Assembly (NCBI RefSeq): GCF_000503775.1
Contig: NZ_KI629786.1
Coordinates: forward strand, 319,501 to 383,500
Length of the DNA: 64,000 nt
Direction: 5' to 3'
Source of the DNA: Brevibacillus panacihumi W25
GTDB taxonomy: Bacteria > Bacillota > Bacilli > Brevibacillales > Brevibacillaceae
The translations under genes and the position numbers were made by a program. The notes below the pieces were generated by a model, which was given only the letters and a program-made list of their open reading frames with translations, was not told where the DNA came from and did no database searches. This document shows positions 8,945 through 17,716 of the stretch, one piece after another; the stretch's first letter is position 1; each line of letters opens with the position of its first letter.

Positions 8945-10714
8945 AGGGTGTCCCAAAAGTCATCATAAATGACTGAGGGACGGCCCTCTTTTCATTAAGT
9001 TAAACAAAAAGAAACCGCTTTTTGTTAAAATGGAAGTTCCACCCACCATTTACAAAAAGGAGCCGGTTTCTTTGTACATTCAATATACCATGGATCAACT
9101 CTGCTTACCAATGGATTTAGAAGAAGACATTCCCGCAAATCACCTCGTTCGTGTGGTCAACGCCGCTGTCAATCGTCTTGACGACGCCATCTTCGATGCG
9201 GCTTACCCCGGTGGCGGACGAGACAGCTATCACCCCAAGATGCTCACCAAAATCATTATTTACGCCTACACTCAGCGTATCTACTCTTCTCGTCAGATCG
9301 CCAAGGCCGTCCGTGAAAACATCATGTTTATGTGGATCGCAGGCAGGCAGCGCCCAGACTTTCGTACTATCAACCGTTTTCGATCAGAGCGCATGAAAGC
9401 CGTACTGGAGACCGTGTTTACCGCGGTGCTTCAATTTCTGGTTGAGGAGAACTACGTGCAACTGGAGCATTATTTTGTCGACGGCACCAAGATCGAAGCC
9501 AATGCCAATCGGTATACATTTGTTTGGGGAAAAGCTGTCGTGAAGCACAAGGCCAAACTTCAGGAGAAAGTCCAGACTTTGTTCGCCACTATTGAAGAAG
9601 CTGAGAAGTATGAAGAAAGAATCCACGAGGGCAAGGATCTTCTTGAAATAGGCGAATCTTCTACCATCACCAGTGAAAAGTTGGAGCATGCTGTCAAGCA
9701 ATTGGAAGAGCGTCTGCAGGAGAAACCAAAAGACAAACCACTAAAGAAAGCGGTACGCACAATCCGCAAGGATCTGCTTCCTCGCCTCCAAAAGTATGAG
9801 ACGCATGAGACAATTTTAGGCACGCGAAACAGCTACAGCAAAACGGACCATGATGCCACGTTTATGCGGATGAAAGAGGACCACATGCGAAACGGCCAGC
9901 TCAAGCCGGGTTACAATGTTCAGATCGGCACCGAAAATCAGTTCATTCTCGGCTACAGCGTCCACCAGCGACCAACCGATACTCGCTGTCTCATCCCTCA
10001 TCTGGAGAAAATAAAATCACAGTTCGGCAAACTGCCAAACACCGTCATTGCCGATGCGGGCTATGGCGGCGAGGAGAATTATGACTACTTGGAGCAGAAC
10101 GAAGTTGAAGCCATCGTCAAATACAGTACGTACCACCGCGAAAAAAGTAAGGCATGGCAAAAGGACATCAGCAAAATTGACAATTGGACCTACAACAGCG
10201 AACTGGATACGTGGACATGTGCAGCGGGTCAAACGCTCCATTTCCGCCGAGTAAGTAAGGAGAAAACAGAAAGTGGGTATGAAATCGAATACCGTCATTA
10301 CCGCAGCGCCGGTTGTGAGGAGTGCCCGCTAAAGCCTCAGTGTACGAAAGCCCAAGGAGATCGAGAGATCAAAGTCAGCATGAAGTATTGGCGGCTAAAG
10401 AACCAAGCAAGGCAAAAACTCCGCAGCGAAGAAGGCTATGCTCTGGCCGTGAGGCGCATGATCGAGCCGGAGCCCGTATTTGGCGATATGAAGAACAATC
10501 GAGGCTTTAAAAGGTTCCTGCTTCGAGGCTTACCAAAAGTAAGTCTGGAGGTCGGGTGGCTTTCCCTTGCCCACAATCTGCTCAAGAAAGCAGCGGTAGA
10601 CGCTAAAAACCAAGAAGCTAAGCGAGAACGGACCGCTTAGCCTCTTAGTTTCTTCCGAAACTCATCTAATTTTTCTGATGAGGGTGTTCCAGAGTTTACT
10701 TTTGGGACACCCTC
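8944..10714 (+). mobile_element. IS1182-family insertion sequence, about 1.77 kb, inside vanT
   Basis: The element has perfect 17-bp terminal inverted repeats: GAGGGTGTCCCAAAAGT at 8944-8960 and its complement at 10698-10714. It encodes one intact DDE transposase. No clear target duplication is visible. Removing the element at the repeat edges rejoins vanT in frame (KKAK, one residue, then WAEINLDNLRHN). Intact ends and an uninterrupted transposase suggest a recent insertion. Confidence 0.92.
9072..10640 (+). CDS. IS1182 family transposase
   Basis: A DDE transposase of about 522 residues. The N-terminal DUF772-type domain (YIQYTMDQLCLPMDLEED) is followed by the catalytic residues: Asp in YFVDGTKIEAN, Asp in VIADAGYGGEEN and Glu within EPEPVFGDMKNNRGFKRF. 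A cysteine cluster CEECPLKPQCT is present, as is usual in the family. The TTG at 9072 has AAGGAG nine bases upstream and gives the family's normal N-terminus; an ATG at 9030 would add 14 residues. The stop codon TAG at 10638-10640 is in the same frame as the interrupted racemase part of vanT. Confidence 0.92.
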   Translation: MYIQYTMDQLCLPMDLEEDIPANHLVRVVNAAVNRLDDAIFDAAYPGGGRDSYHPKMLTKIIIYAYTQRIYSSRQIAKAVRENIMFMWIAGRQRPDFRTINRFRSERMKAVLETVFTAVLQFLVEENYVQLEHYFVDGTKIEANANRYTFVWGKAVVKHKAKLQEKVQTLFATIEEAEKYEERIHEGKDLLEIGESSTITSEKLEHAVKQLEERLQEKPKDKPLKKAVRTIRKDLLPRLQKYETHETILGTRNSYSKTDHDATFMRMKEDHMRNGQLKPGYNVQIGTENQFILGYSVHQRPTDTRCLIPHLEKIKSQFGKLPNTVIADAGYGGEENYDYLEQNEVEAIVKYSTYHREKSKAWQKDISKIDNWTYNSELDTWTCAAGQTLHFRRVSKEKTESGYEIEYRHYRSAGCEECPLKPQCTKAQGDREIKVSMKYWRLKNQARQKLRSEEGYALAVRRMIEPEPVFGDMKNNRGFKRFLLRGLPKVSLEVGWLSLAHNLLKKAAVDAKNQEAKRERTA

Positions 10715-11834
10715 GTGGGCAGAGATCAACCTGGACAATCTGCGTCATAATGCAGCGGTATTGCAGAGCATTTTGCCGTCCACATGCAAGTTTATGGCTG
10801 TTGTCAAAGCCAATGCCTATGGACACGGAGATGTCCAAATCGCCAAAGAGCTGAATCGTGCAGGGATTTTCTCCTTCGCCGTCGCCACCCTGGCTGAAGG
10901 GGTAACATTGCGCAAGCATGGAATCAAAGGCGACATTTTGATTTTGGGCTATACACATCCAAAGGACATCCCTTCCCTGAAACGGTATCGACTAATTCAA
11001 ACGGTAGTGGATTACAGCTATGCCGCCATGTTGGAAGACATCGGCGAAAAAATCCGGGTTCATGTAAAGGTGGATACCGGGATGCACCGTCTGGGCGAAA
11101 GCTACAGCCATATCGACAATCTCAAAGCGATCTTTGGCTGCAAACATCTGCTTATCGAAGGGATCTACACACACCTGAGCGCAGCAGATTCTTTGCGCTC
11201 ATCGGATGTGGCTTATACCCGCCAGCAAATCGGTCGTTTTTACGATGCGATCAATCAGATCAGCCATAGCGGTTACGCAATTCCCAGGATTCACATTCAA
11301 AGCAGCTACGGCGTCTTGAATTATCCCGAGCTTGACTGCGATTACGTCCGCGTCGGCATCGCCCTGTACGGCGCATACAGCCATCCACAGGATCAGACCA
11401 AGGTGTCCGTAGACCTGCTGCCTGTCATGGCGGTCAAGGCAAGGGTCTCGGCTGTTAAAGAGATTCCTGCTGGAGATGCCGTCAGTTATGGCAGGGATTA
11501 TGTCGCTTCTCGGCCGATGAAAATCGCGGTTGTCGCGATCGGGTATGCAGACGGTCTTCCCCGCAATGCCCTCGACAGTCAAGGCCAGGTGCTGATCCAT
11601 GGTCACCGCGCACCCATTGTCGGGAAAATCTGTATGGATCAGTTGATGATCGACGTAACCGATATTCCAGGCGTTGCACAAGGCGACACGGTTACGATTT
11701 GGGGACAGGACGGCACAGAACAGATCACGGCTGAACAAGTAGCGGCAAACTCCAATACCATCACCAATGAACTCGTAAGCCGAATCGGCAGCAGGCTCGA
11801 ACGCGTCTATATCCGTCACAAGCAAGCAAAGTGA
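10715..11834 (+). pseudogene. vanT: vanT 3' part: PLP racemase domain of VanT, detached by the IS
   Basis: An alanine-racemase-fold domain of about 370 residues. WAEINLDNLRHN starts at 10716, then the PLP lysine in MAVVKANAYGHG, VKVDTGMHRLG, and the second-subunit motif KICMDQLMID. The site of the catalytic Tyr of alanine racemases (ISYRVPR) reads IGSRLER, so Tyr is replaced; serine racemases of the VanT family also lack this Tyr. No ATG or GTG start remains between the IS and the domain. The earliest NTG with family sense is TTG 10761, which would lose about 15 residues. The domain is open and undamaged, but its expression is doubtful. Confidence 0.87.
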
Positions 11835-11859
11835 AAGGGCAGGATCACCCTGCCTTTTT
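11834..11859. terminator. rho-independent terminator after vanT
   Basis: AAAGGGCAGG, a four-base loop and CCCTGCCTTTTT form a GC-rich hairpin with a T-run, directly after the vanT stop. It separates vanT from the convergent SRPBCC gene and may work in both directions. Confidence 0.8.
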
Positions 11860-12332
11860 CATTCCCCGCAGCCTCTCGCTTGACGTTCCGCTTTTTCCTT
11901 CAAATACAGATTTCGCTCCAGCAGGAATCTCCTCATATATCTCTCGAGTATGAGTACATCTGCCAATTTCCCCAACACTCCAAGGGGAGACGTATAATCG
12001 AACGTATCGATCATCCGTGTTTTCTTTTCCCCCAACGGAATGAATTCATGCTTATGATAAAAGCGCTTGAACGCGCCTTGCACCATTTCATCGACAAAAA
12101 ACCACGGCTCCTCCATCTCTGTAATCTTGGCGGTCAGCCGCTGCTTGACGCCAAAATGAACCGCCTCCCAGGTCACGCTTTCTCCAAGTCGGATCAGTCC
12201 GCTGGTCACCCCGCCGATCGCCTTCTCCCGCGTCCGGGCCGTAGATTCCATATGACTGTCAATGCTGCGCGCCAGGTCAAAACAGATCTGTTGCGGGGCA
12301 TCGATCTCTACCTCCATGCGAATGACTGGCAT
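11859..12332 (-). CDS. SRPBCC superfamily protein
   Basis: A START/Bet v1-like helix-grip protein of 157 residues. The N-terminal MEVEIDAPQQICFDLARSID strand and helix, the central VTWEAVHFGVKQRLTAKI strands and the FKRFYHKHEFIPLGEKKTRM strands are typical of the SRPBCC fold used to bind hydrophobic ligands. The ligand is unknown. It is the third minus-strand gene of the response regulator-kinase-SRPBCC unit, 11 bases after the kinase start region, so co-transcription is likely. It is not a standard member of van clusters. Confidence 0.72.
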   Translation of the reverse strand: MPVIRMEVEIDAPQQICFDLARSIDSHMESTARTREKAIGGVTSGLIRLGESVTWEAVHFGVKQRLTAKITEMEEPWFFVDEMVQGAFKRFYHKHEFIPLGEKKTRMIDTFDYTSPLGVLGKLADVLILERYMRRFLLERNLYLKEKAERQARGCGE

Positions 12333-12343
12333 TCACACCCCTC

Positions 12344-14080
12344 CTATTGCGTTCCATTGGCTGGAGTGCGGTTGGATCCGAATGTCAGGGTCACCGTCGT
12401 CCCGTATCCCAGCTCGCTTTCGACCGCTATTTCCCCTTCATGCGCCAAAACCAACTGCTTGGCAATGGCCATCCCCAGTCCTGTCCCGCTTTCATTTTCC
12501 TCTGTATGTCCTCCCCGGTAATAACGCTCAAACAGGTTGGCCAGCGTATCCTGATCCATCCCCGGCCCATTGTCCTTCACCTTGACCTGGAAGCCTCCAT
12601 TCCCGTAGGAACTCACTTCGACCAGCACCAGAGTCCCGGCAGGCGTATGCTTGATCGCATTCGCCAGGATGTTGATGATGATGCGCCTGAAATACGTCGG
12701 ATCAACCTCGGCATTCAAGGATGTGACACTCGTTCGAAACTCAATCTGATGCTCAGACGCGATCGGATCGTTCACCATCTCCACGGTGATTCTTCGGATC
12801 GTTTCGACTGCCGCTATCTCTGTCTTCATCATAGGAAGCGCTTGATTTTTCAATCGATAGGTGAGCGTCAAGTCTTCGATCAGGCCGTTCATATAATCCG
12901 CCTTTTCCCGAATGGTTCGTCCAAATTGACTCACTTCCCCATGCTCCCACTTGTACTGCTCCGATTCCAGAATCGAGGCATAGCCAAAAATAGAGCTAAG
13001 CGGTGTCTTCAAATCATGCGAGAGTCCGGTGATCCACTCTTCCCGCGTCCGCTCTACATCCTTTTGACGCTGTTCATTCATTTGCAGTGTCTGGCTCAAC
13101 CGGGAAAGGGCGTCGAACATATCCTTGAATACGGCAAATGACCGCTTCCACTTCCCTTTGCGGGTCTTCCCCACCCTGCGGCCTTTTCTGCCGACGGGCT
13201 CGTCATAATTCCCCTTCGCCAAGTGCTCCAGCCAAGTAACCATGTGCAAAAGCGGTTTGCCGACACGCAGCGCGTACCAGCTTCCCGCGATGACGACGGA
13301 CGCAATCATGATCAGTCCGAATTGGAGAAGCATCGTTTTCATCATATTGTCAAACGATTCATCCGCAGTTCCCGGCGGATCGACCGGGTGACGCGTACCG
13401 ACCAGATACATCATCTGGCTCTGCTCGTCAAAGCGGCTCATGATGTACAAAGGTGCTTCTTCCTTTTCCAGTACCTCTATCAGTTCAAGCTTGGGAGCAG
13501 CAGTCGGATGGTTCCACTCCTGTAAAAGGCGCCCTTCGCGGTCGTAAATCGCATACCAGGCTTTTTTCTGCAAAAAGGTCTCCTGCAATGCCTTCGTTGC
13601 TTCTGCACTGCCCGAAGATTCCGCAGCTTGCAAAAGACTCATCAGCTCTTCTTCCGGTGCTGGCGTCCCGTATAAGACGATCACCTTCCGATCAAGCTGA
13701 TCAACAACCCAATGCTTTACGTGGTATTGCTTGGACTGCACCATGGCCATCCACTCACCTGGCGTATAGCGGCTGGGTATATCGGCTGGAGACCGATACG
13801 CGTAGATCACATTCCCTTGCTCATCCAGGATTTGCAGCCATCCCTCATGATTCTCTACGCTTTTCTCCACCCGCTTCTCTACCCGGATGCTCTCGCCATC
13901 ATTAATAAGCTGAAACGCGATATCGGATGCGGTTAGGCGGGAGAGATCAACCTCAATATCTTCATGCAGCAATTTCATTCCCAGCACCGCAAGCGTAACC
14001 AGAAAACAGATGAGCAGCACCATAACAAAGCCAGAAAATTGACGAACATACTGGATAATCAGCTTTTTGCGCAGATTCAT
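12344..14080 (-). CDS. membrane sensor histidine kinase (OmpR-type partner)
   Basis: A kinase of 578 residues. TM1 is at about 10-33, a large extracytoplasmic region runs to about 250, TM2 (LLQFGLIMIASVVIAGSWYA) is followed by HAMP, then the DHp phospho-His in GLSHDLKTPLSSIFGY. The ATPase domain has the N-box ILANAIKHTP, G1 DNGPGMD and G2 SGTGLGMAIA. The start overlaps the response-regulator stop by four bases (ATGA). Position and the shared TAAG repeats make it a candidate VanS-like sensor, but the sensor domain does not identify the ligand; envelope stress is an alternative signal. Confidence 0.85.
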   Translation of the reverse strand: MNLRKKLIIQYVRQFSGFVMVLLICFLVTLAVLGMKLLHEDIEVDLSRLTASDIAFQLINDGESIRVEKRVEKSVENHEGWLQILDEQGNVIYAYRSPADIPSRYTPGEWMAMVQSKQYHVKHWVVDQLDRKVIVLYGTPAPEEELMSLLQAAESSGSAEATKALQETFLQKKAWYAIYDREGRLLQEWNHPTAAPKLELIEVLEKEEAPLYIMSRFDEQSQMMYLVGTRHPVDPPGTADESFDNMMKTMLLQFGLIMIASVVIAGSWYALRVGKPLLHMVTWLEHLAKGNYDEPVGRKGRRVGKTRKGKWKRSFAVFKDMFDALSRLSQTLQMNEQRQKDVERTREEWITGLSHDLKTPLSSIFGYASILESEQYKWEHGEVSQFGRTIREKADYMNGLIEDLTLTYRLKNQALPMMKTEIAAVETIRRITVEMVNDPIASEHQIEFRTSVTSLNAEVDPTYFRRIIINILANAIKHTPAGTLVLVEVSSYGNGGFQVKVKDNGPGMDQDTLANLFERYYRGGHTEENESGTGLGMAIAKQLVLAHEGEIAVESELGYGTTVTLTFGSNRTPANGTQ

Positions 14081-14790
14081 AATGGTTTTCCGCCGGGCAC
14101 CAGCTTGTAGCCCAACCCTCGAATCGTGACCAGATGCTTCGGCTGTGCCGGATTTTCCTCAATCCTTTGCCGCAGCTTGTAGATGTGCACCATGACTGTA
14201 TTTTCATCAAATACGCCGTACTCGTCCTTCCAGACATGATCGTAAATCTGCTCTTTGGTAAAGACGCGGTTGGGATGTTGGCAGAAAAACACGAGCAGCT
14301 GAAACACTTGTGCCGGGCAATCTACCTGTGTTCCATCTACGATCAGCTCCGCCGCATCCACGTTTACTTGAAAACGTCCAAAATCGTATACCTTTTCCTC
14401 TGCTGGCGCGGGAATCCGGAAGGTGCGGCGCAGGTGAGCCTTCATCCGTGCCACGACCTCCAGAGGATGAAAAGGCTTCGTAATATAATCATCGGCTCCA
14501 AAAGCAAAGCCGCTCAATTTGTCAAAATCAGTCCCTTTGGCGGTCAGAAAAAATATCGGCGCCTTCGTCCGCTGCCGGATTGCTGCACACAAATCAAATC
14601 CATTTTGATCAGGCAGCATGACATCGAGGATCAACAAATCGTAAGACCGCTCCTCTACCAGGCGCAGCGCCTGTTCTGCCCTCGTGCATGTATCGACATG
14701 CCGAAAGCCTTCTTTATTCATGACCGTCTCCAGCATTTTCAAAATCGCTTCTTCGTCGTCTACAAGAAGTACTCTTGCCTCTGTTTCCAC
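14077..14790 (-). CDS. OmpR/PhoB-family response regulator
   Basis: A protein of 237 residues: receiver domain with acidic pair VDDEE, phospho-Asp in LLILDVMLPD, the Thr in FFLTAKG and the Lys in ITKPFHP, then a winged-helix domain ending in VMVHIYKLRQRIEENPAQPK and TIRGLGYKLVPGG. It is transcribed with the downstream kinase and divergently from an ABC transporter. The divergent region has TAAG repeats 11 bp apart that also occur at the vanG promoter, so I infer that this regulator controls both. Whether it should be called VanR needs binding data. Confidence 0.87.
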   Translation of the reverse strand: METEARVLLVDDEEAILKMLETVMNKEGFRHVDTCTRAEQALRLVEERSYDLLILDVMLPDQNGFDLCAAIRQRTKAPIFFLTAKGTDFDKLSGFAFGADDYITKPFHPLEVVARMKAHLRRTFRIPAPAEEKVYDFGRFQVNVDAAELIVDGTQVDCPAQVFQLLVFFCQHPNRVFTKEQIYDHVWKDEYGVFDENTVMVHIYKLRQRIEENPAQPKHLVTIRGLGYKLVPGGKPL

Positions 14791-14850
14791 AGCGGTTCCC
14801 TCCCTCTACCCCATCCATCATATCATGGCTGGTCTTCACCTCGGCAAAAG

Positions 14851-14904
14851 TTAAGGTAATGGTAAGGTTGCGTTTTAGTGGAAGAAAGAGAAGCCATTTA
14901 CAAT
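14851..14904 (+). promoter_or_regulatory. ABC exporter promoter with TAAG repeats like those at vanG
   Basis: TTAAGG at 14851 and GTAAGG at 14862 place TAAG cores at 14852 and 14863, again 11 bp apart with the same alternating t/g leading base as at the van promoter. Weaker TTAG- and AAAG-like matches follow. A TACAAT box, identical to the van -10, lies at 14899-14904, and AGAAAGGAG precedes the permease start. The region is shared with the divergent response-regulator gene, so autoregulation is possible. Confidence 0.55.
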
Positions 14905-14929
14905 AAAAGAGAAAGGAGCGAGGAAACCT

Positions 14930-15613
14930 ATGTGGGCCATTTGCCAGCACGAATTTTTCCGATTGTTCAAGAGTGTGAAATCTTTGATTACCGTCGCCTT
15001 TATTGTAGGCGTCTCTTACTGGGTCTCCGATCTGGTCAATCAAGCGGCGAGCTTTTTCCCCGATCAGGAGCTTGCGCAGGGTCATGCGTTGGGCATCCTG
15101 TCGCTGGTAATGCTGCTCGGGCCGCTTTTTGTATTCAGCCTCTCCCATGACATCATAAATCGAGAGTTATCCGGAAGAACGATGCGTTTTCTCGTCACGC
15201 GAACTTCACGCAAGCAGATTGTTGTGGGAAAATTCTTGGGCGTTTGCAGTTTTTGGCTTGTCTGCATGCTGATTGCCTTCGGCGTGGTGTTGGCTACCGT
15301 CCACACCTTTGATGCCCCTACCTTTTGGAAATGTATCTCCCTCCTGGTATACTGCATTGCCTTGGCCCTGCTGCTCTCTTTGGCAGTACCACGGCCCAGC
15401 TATACCATGTTCCTCGGGATCGTCATTGCCCTCGTCTTGCCGGGTCTGGGCATCTGGAGCTTTGCTTCCAGCCATCCGGCCGCGCAATGGATCGCGTATC
15501 TGACACCGTACACCTTCATGGAAAAAGGGGGAGCATGGATCAGCTTAGTCTGGCTGTATGCGGCTGTGTTCCTGACAGCTTCCGTTTTCATGTTTCAAAG
15601 GAGAGATTGCTGA
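14930..15613 (+). CDS. ABC-2 type transporter permease
   Basis: A membrane protein of 227 residues with six hydrophobic segments. The cytoplasmic segment after TM2 (SHDIINRELSGRTMRFLVTR) is the ABC-2 permease signature, as in NatB/YtrC-like and bacitracin-type exporters. The final segment ends in QRRDC. The stop overlaps the ATPase start (TGATG), so the two are coupled. It is the first gene of a three-gene operon divergent from the two-component system, suggesting an envelope-stress or drug-response exporter. The substrate is not evident. Confidence 0.83.
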   Translation: MWAICQHEFFRLFKSVKSLITVAFIVGVSYWVSDLVNQAASFFPDQELAQGHALGILSLVMLLGPLFVFSLSHDIINRELSGRTMRFLVTRTSRKQIVVGKFLGVCSFWLVCMLIAFGVVLATVHTFDAPTFWKCISLLVYCIALALLLSLAVPRPSYTMFLGIVIALVLPGLGIWSFASSHPAAQWIAYLTPYTFMEKGGAWISLVWLYAAVFLTASVFMFQRRDC

Positions 15614-16527
15614 TGAACATTTTAGAAACCATTCAGTTGAGCAAACATTTTGGGAATCGAACGGTGGTCTCAGACGTCAGTCTGAACGTGCAGAGGGGAG
15701 AAATCTTTGGCTTCCTGGGACGCAACGGAGCGGGAAAGTCTACGTTCATCAACATGCTGACAGGCATTATTCGTCCTACCTCAGGAGCAATCCGGATGTT
15801 TGGAAGCGATTCGCCTAAAGAAGAATGGAAACGACGCATCGGTGTTCTGCCTGACTACTCGACATTTTACGACTCGCTCAGCCCGGCGGATCATCTCCAT
15901 TATTTCGCCCGTGTAAAAGGCGTCCGCCTGACGAAGCAGGAATGCGCGCAAATTTTGAAGTCTGTGGGACTGGAGGAGCATGCTTCGCGCAAGGCCAAAA
16001 CCTTTTCCTTCGGGATGAAAAAGAAGCTGGGAATTGCCCAAGCTCTGGTAGGCGACCCTGAGCTGTTTTTTCTGGATGAACCTACCTCCGGAGTGGATGT
16101 GGAATCAGCCCTGCACATCCAGAATCTGCTCCGGCACTTGCATCGGCAAGGCAAAACGATCTTCATGACCTCGCATAATCTGGACGAGGTAGAAAAGATC
16201 TGTACGCGTATCGCGATCATGAAAAACGGAAAAATCGGGTCGTTGGGCAGTCTGGACGAGCTGAGGGCAGCGCATCAGACGTGGCGCCATGTACGCGTGC
16301 GCCACTCTGCGCTTATCGAAGAGGAGTCAACCCTGCGCACCTTCGTAGAATCACTGGGTCGCAACGTCTCGTGGGAGTCTGAGCGTCTTTCGCTGCAGAT
16401 CGATGAGGAACAAAAAATAGCAGCCCTGATTCGTGCCTTGGTACAGGCCCGCGTGGACATATACGGGGTTCACGTCGAGGAGCCTTCGTTGGAACGGATT
16501 TTTTTGGAGGAGGAGAACCATGTCTAA
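15613..16527 (+). CDS. ABC transporter ATP-binding protein
   Basis: An ABC ATPase of 304 residues. Walker A GRNGAGKS is near residue 40, Walker B ELFFLDEPTSGVD near 155, with the H-loop in TSHNLDEVEKIC. The signature reads FSFGMKKKLGIA instead of LSGGQ, a variant common in ABC-2 exporter ATPases. The C-terminal 90 residues form the extra domain of the DrrA/CcmA-like group. The start overlaps the permease stop and the end overlaps the next small gene, so all three are one operon. Confidence 0.88.
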   Translation: MNILETIQLSKHFGNRTVVSDVSLNVQRGEIFGFLGRNGAGKSTFINMLTGIIRPTSGAIRMFGSDSPKEEWKRRIGVLPDYSTFYDSLSPADHLHYFARVKGVRLTKQECAQILKSVGLEEHASRKAKTFSFGMKKKLGIAQALVGDPELFFLDEPTSGVDVESALHIQNLLRHLHRQGKTIFMTSHNLDEVEKICTRIAIMKNGKIGSLGSLDELRAAHQTWRHVRVRHSALIEEESTLRTFVESLGRNVSWESERLSLQIDEEQKIAALIRALVQARVDIYGVHVEEPSLERIFLEEENHV

Positions 16528-16696
16528 TTTATTTCTTGCCTTGTTTCTTGCCGCTCTGTTGCTGTATCGCATCTATTGGGGAGGCGGCGTGTCGGGAAAT
16601 CAAACCTACATTTCGATTAGTACTGGTCTGATCGTGCTGAACCTGGTCATCTTCGTGGAAAAATGGGTAAAGAGGCAGAGACGTATCAATCATTAA
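16520..16696 (+). CDS. small two-helix membrane protein of the ABC operon
   Basis: A 58-residue protein with two hydrophobic segments (NLFLALFLAALLLYRIYW and ISTGLIVLNLVIFVEKW) and a basic tail. It overlaps the ATPase gene by eight bases, with AGGAGGAG upstream, so it is translated with the exporter. I do not recognise the family; an accessory subunit or regulator of the exporter or the kinase is possible from position alone. Confidence 0.62.
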   Translation: MSNLFLALFLAALLLYRIYWGGGVSGNQTYISISTGLIVLNLVIFVEKWVKRQRRINH

Positions 16697-16708
16697 GTTT
16701 TCATAAGA

Positions 16709-16735
16709 AAAAAGACAGGATACCCTGTCTTTTTT
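16709..16735. terminator. bidirectional terminator between ABC operon and recR
   Basis: AAAAAAGACAGG and CCTGTCTTTTTTT flank a short loop, with A- and T-runs on both sides. It lies between the plus-strand ABC operon and the minus-strand recR end at 16743, so it can serve both. Confidence 0.85.
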
Positions 16736-16742
16736 TGCATGG

Positions 16743-17339
16743 CTATAATTCACGACGACCTTCCAGCGCTTTGGTCAAAGTCACCTCATCCGCATACTCC
16801 AGGTCTCCGCCTACCGGCAGCCCGTGAGCAATCCGCGTCACGCGAATCCCGAACGGCTTGATCAGGCGTGAGATGTACATCGCCGTCGCTTCTCCCTCGA
16901 TATTGGGATTGGTCGCGAGGATCACTTCCTTCACCTGTTCATCGCTCAGTCGCTTCAACAGGTCCGGAATTTTAATATCCTCAGGACCAATGCCGTCCAT
17001 CGGGGAAATGGCCCCATGCAGGACGTGATAATATCCCTCGAACTCCCGCGTCCGTTCCATCGCCACGACATCTTTGGGCTCCTGAACCACACAGATGATG
17101 GAGCCGTCCCGTCTTTTATCCCGACACAAATGGCACGGGTCCAGGTCGGTAATGTTGTTGCAGACGGAACAGTAGTGAAGCTGACGCTTGGCGTTGACCA
17201 GTGCCTTGGCCAGGTCGAGCACATCGTCTTCTTTCATGTTGAGGACGAAAAAGGCAAGCCGTCCTGCGGTTTTTTGCCCAATGCCGGGCAGCTTCATAAA
17301 GCCTTCGATCAACTTGGACACCGGTTCCGGATAGAACAT
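16743..17339 (-). CDS. recR: recombination mediator RecR
   Basis: A protein of 198 residues with the expected domains: helix-hairpin-helix in the N-terminal [14 protein letters not shown] segment, the zinc site [16 protein letters not shown], and a Toprim domain starting [18 protein letters not shown] and including [15 protein letters not shown]. RecR acts with RecF and RecO to load RecA on gapped DNA. It follows ybaB by 30 bases, the usual dnaX-ybaB-recR order. The next gene in Bacilli would be yaaL; here 11.7 kb of accessory DNA separates them. Confidence 0.97.
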   Translation of the reverse strand: MFYPEPVSKLIEGFMKLPGIGQKTAGRLAFFVLNMKEDDVLDLAKALVNAKRQLHYCSVCNNITDLDPCHLCRDKRRDGSIICVVQEPKDVVAMERTREFEGYYHVLHGAISPMDGIGPEDIKIPDLLKRLSDEQVKEVILATNPNIEGEATAMYISRLIKPFGIRVTRIAHGLPVGGDLEYADEVTLTKALEGRREL

Positions 17340-17369
17340 ATGTGTATTTACTCCTTCAAATGCTTGGCA

Positions 17370-17690
17370 TTAGAACAATCCCGGGATGTTCATTCCTCCG
17401 GTAAAGCGTCCCATTTCCTTGCCTACCATCTCATCCGCTTTGCGCATCGCATCGTTAACTGCGGCCAAAACTAGGTCTTGCAGCATTTCGACATCTTCTG
17501 GATCGACGACTTCAGGCTTGATCACGATATCCTTCACTTGCTTGTGGCCGTCTACTGTCACAGTGACAGCACCGCCGCCTGCAGAGCCTTCTACAGTCTT
17601 ATCCTTCAGGCCTTCTTGCGCTTTCTGCATTTCTTCCTGCATTTTTTTCACTTGCTTCATCATTTGTTGCATTTGCTGCATGTTTTTCAT
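17370..17690 (-). CDS. YbaB/EbfC family nucleoid-associated protein
   Basis: A protein of 106 residues. The Met/Gln/Lys-rich N-terminal helix ([20 protein letters not shown]) leads into the conserved strand [17 protein letters not shown] and [19 protein letters not shown]. Family members are small DNA-binding dimers encoded between dnaX and recR, as here. The C-terminal GMNIPGLF is typical. The ATG has GAGGAACCCC close upstream. Confidence 0.95.
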   Translation of the reverse strand: MKNMQQMQQMMKQVKKMQEEMQKAQEGLKDKTVEGSAGGGAVTVTVDGHKQVKDIVIKPEVVDPEDVEMLQDLVLAAVNDAMRKADEMVGKEMGRFTGGMNIPGLF

Positions 17691-17716
17691 TGAGGGGTTC
17701 CTCCTTTGATTTCTTC

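Noticed and set aside
8944-10714. Target-site duplication of the IS1182 element
   Set aside because: Flanks GCTAA and GTGGG do not match; the family does not always leave a clear duplication.
12344-14790. Naming the two-component pair vanS/vanR outright
   Set aside because: The link to van rests on the TAAG arrays and proximity; the pair is transcribed with an SRPBCC gene and faces an ABC exporter, so envelope-stress sensing is equally possible.
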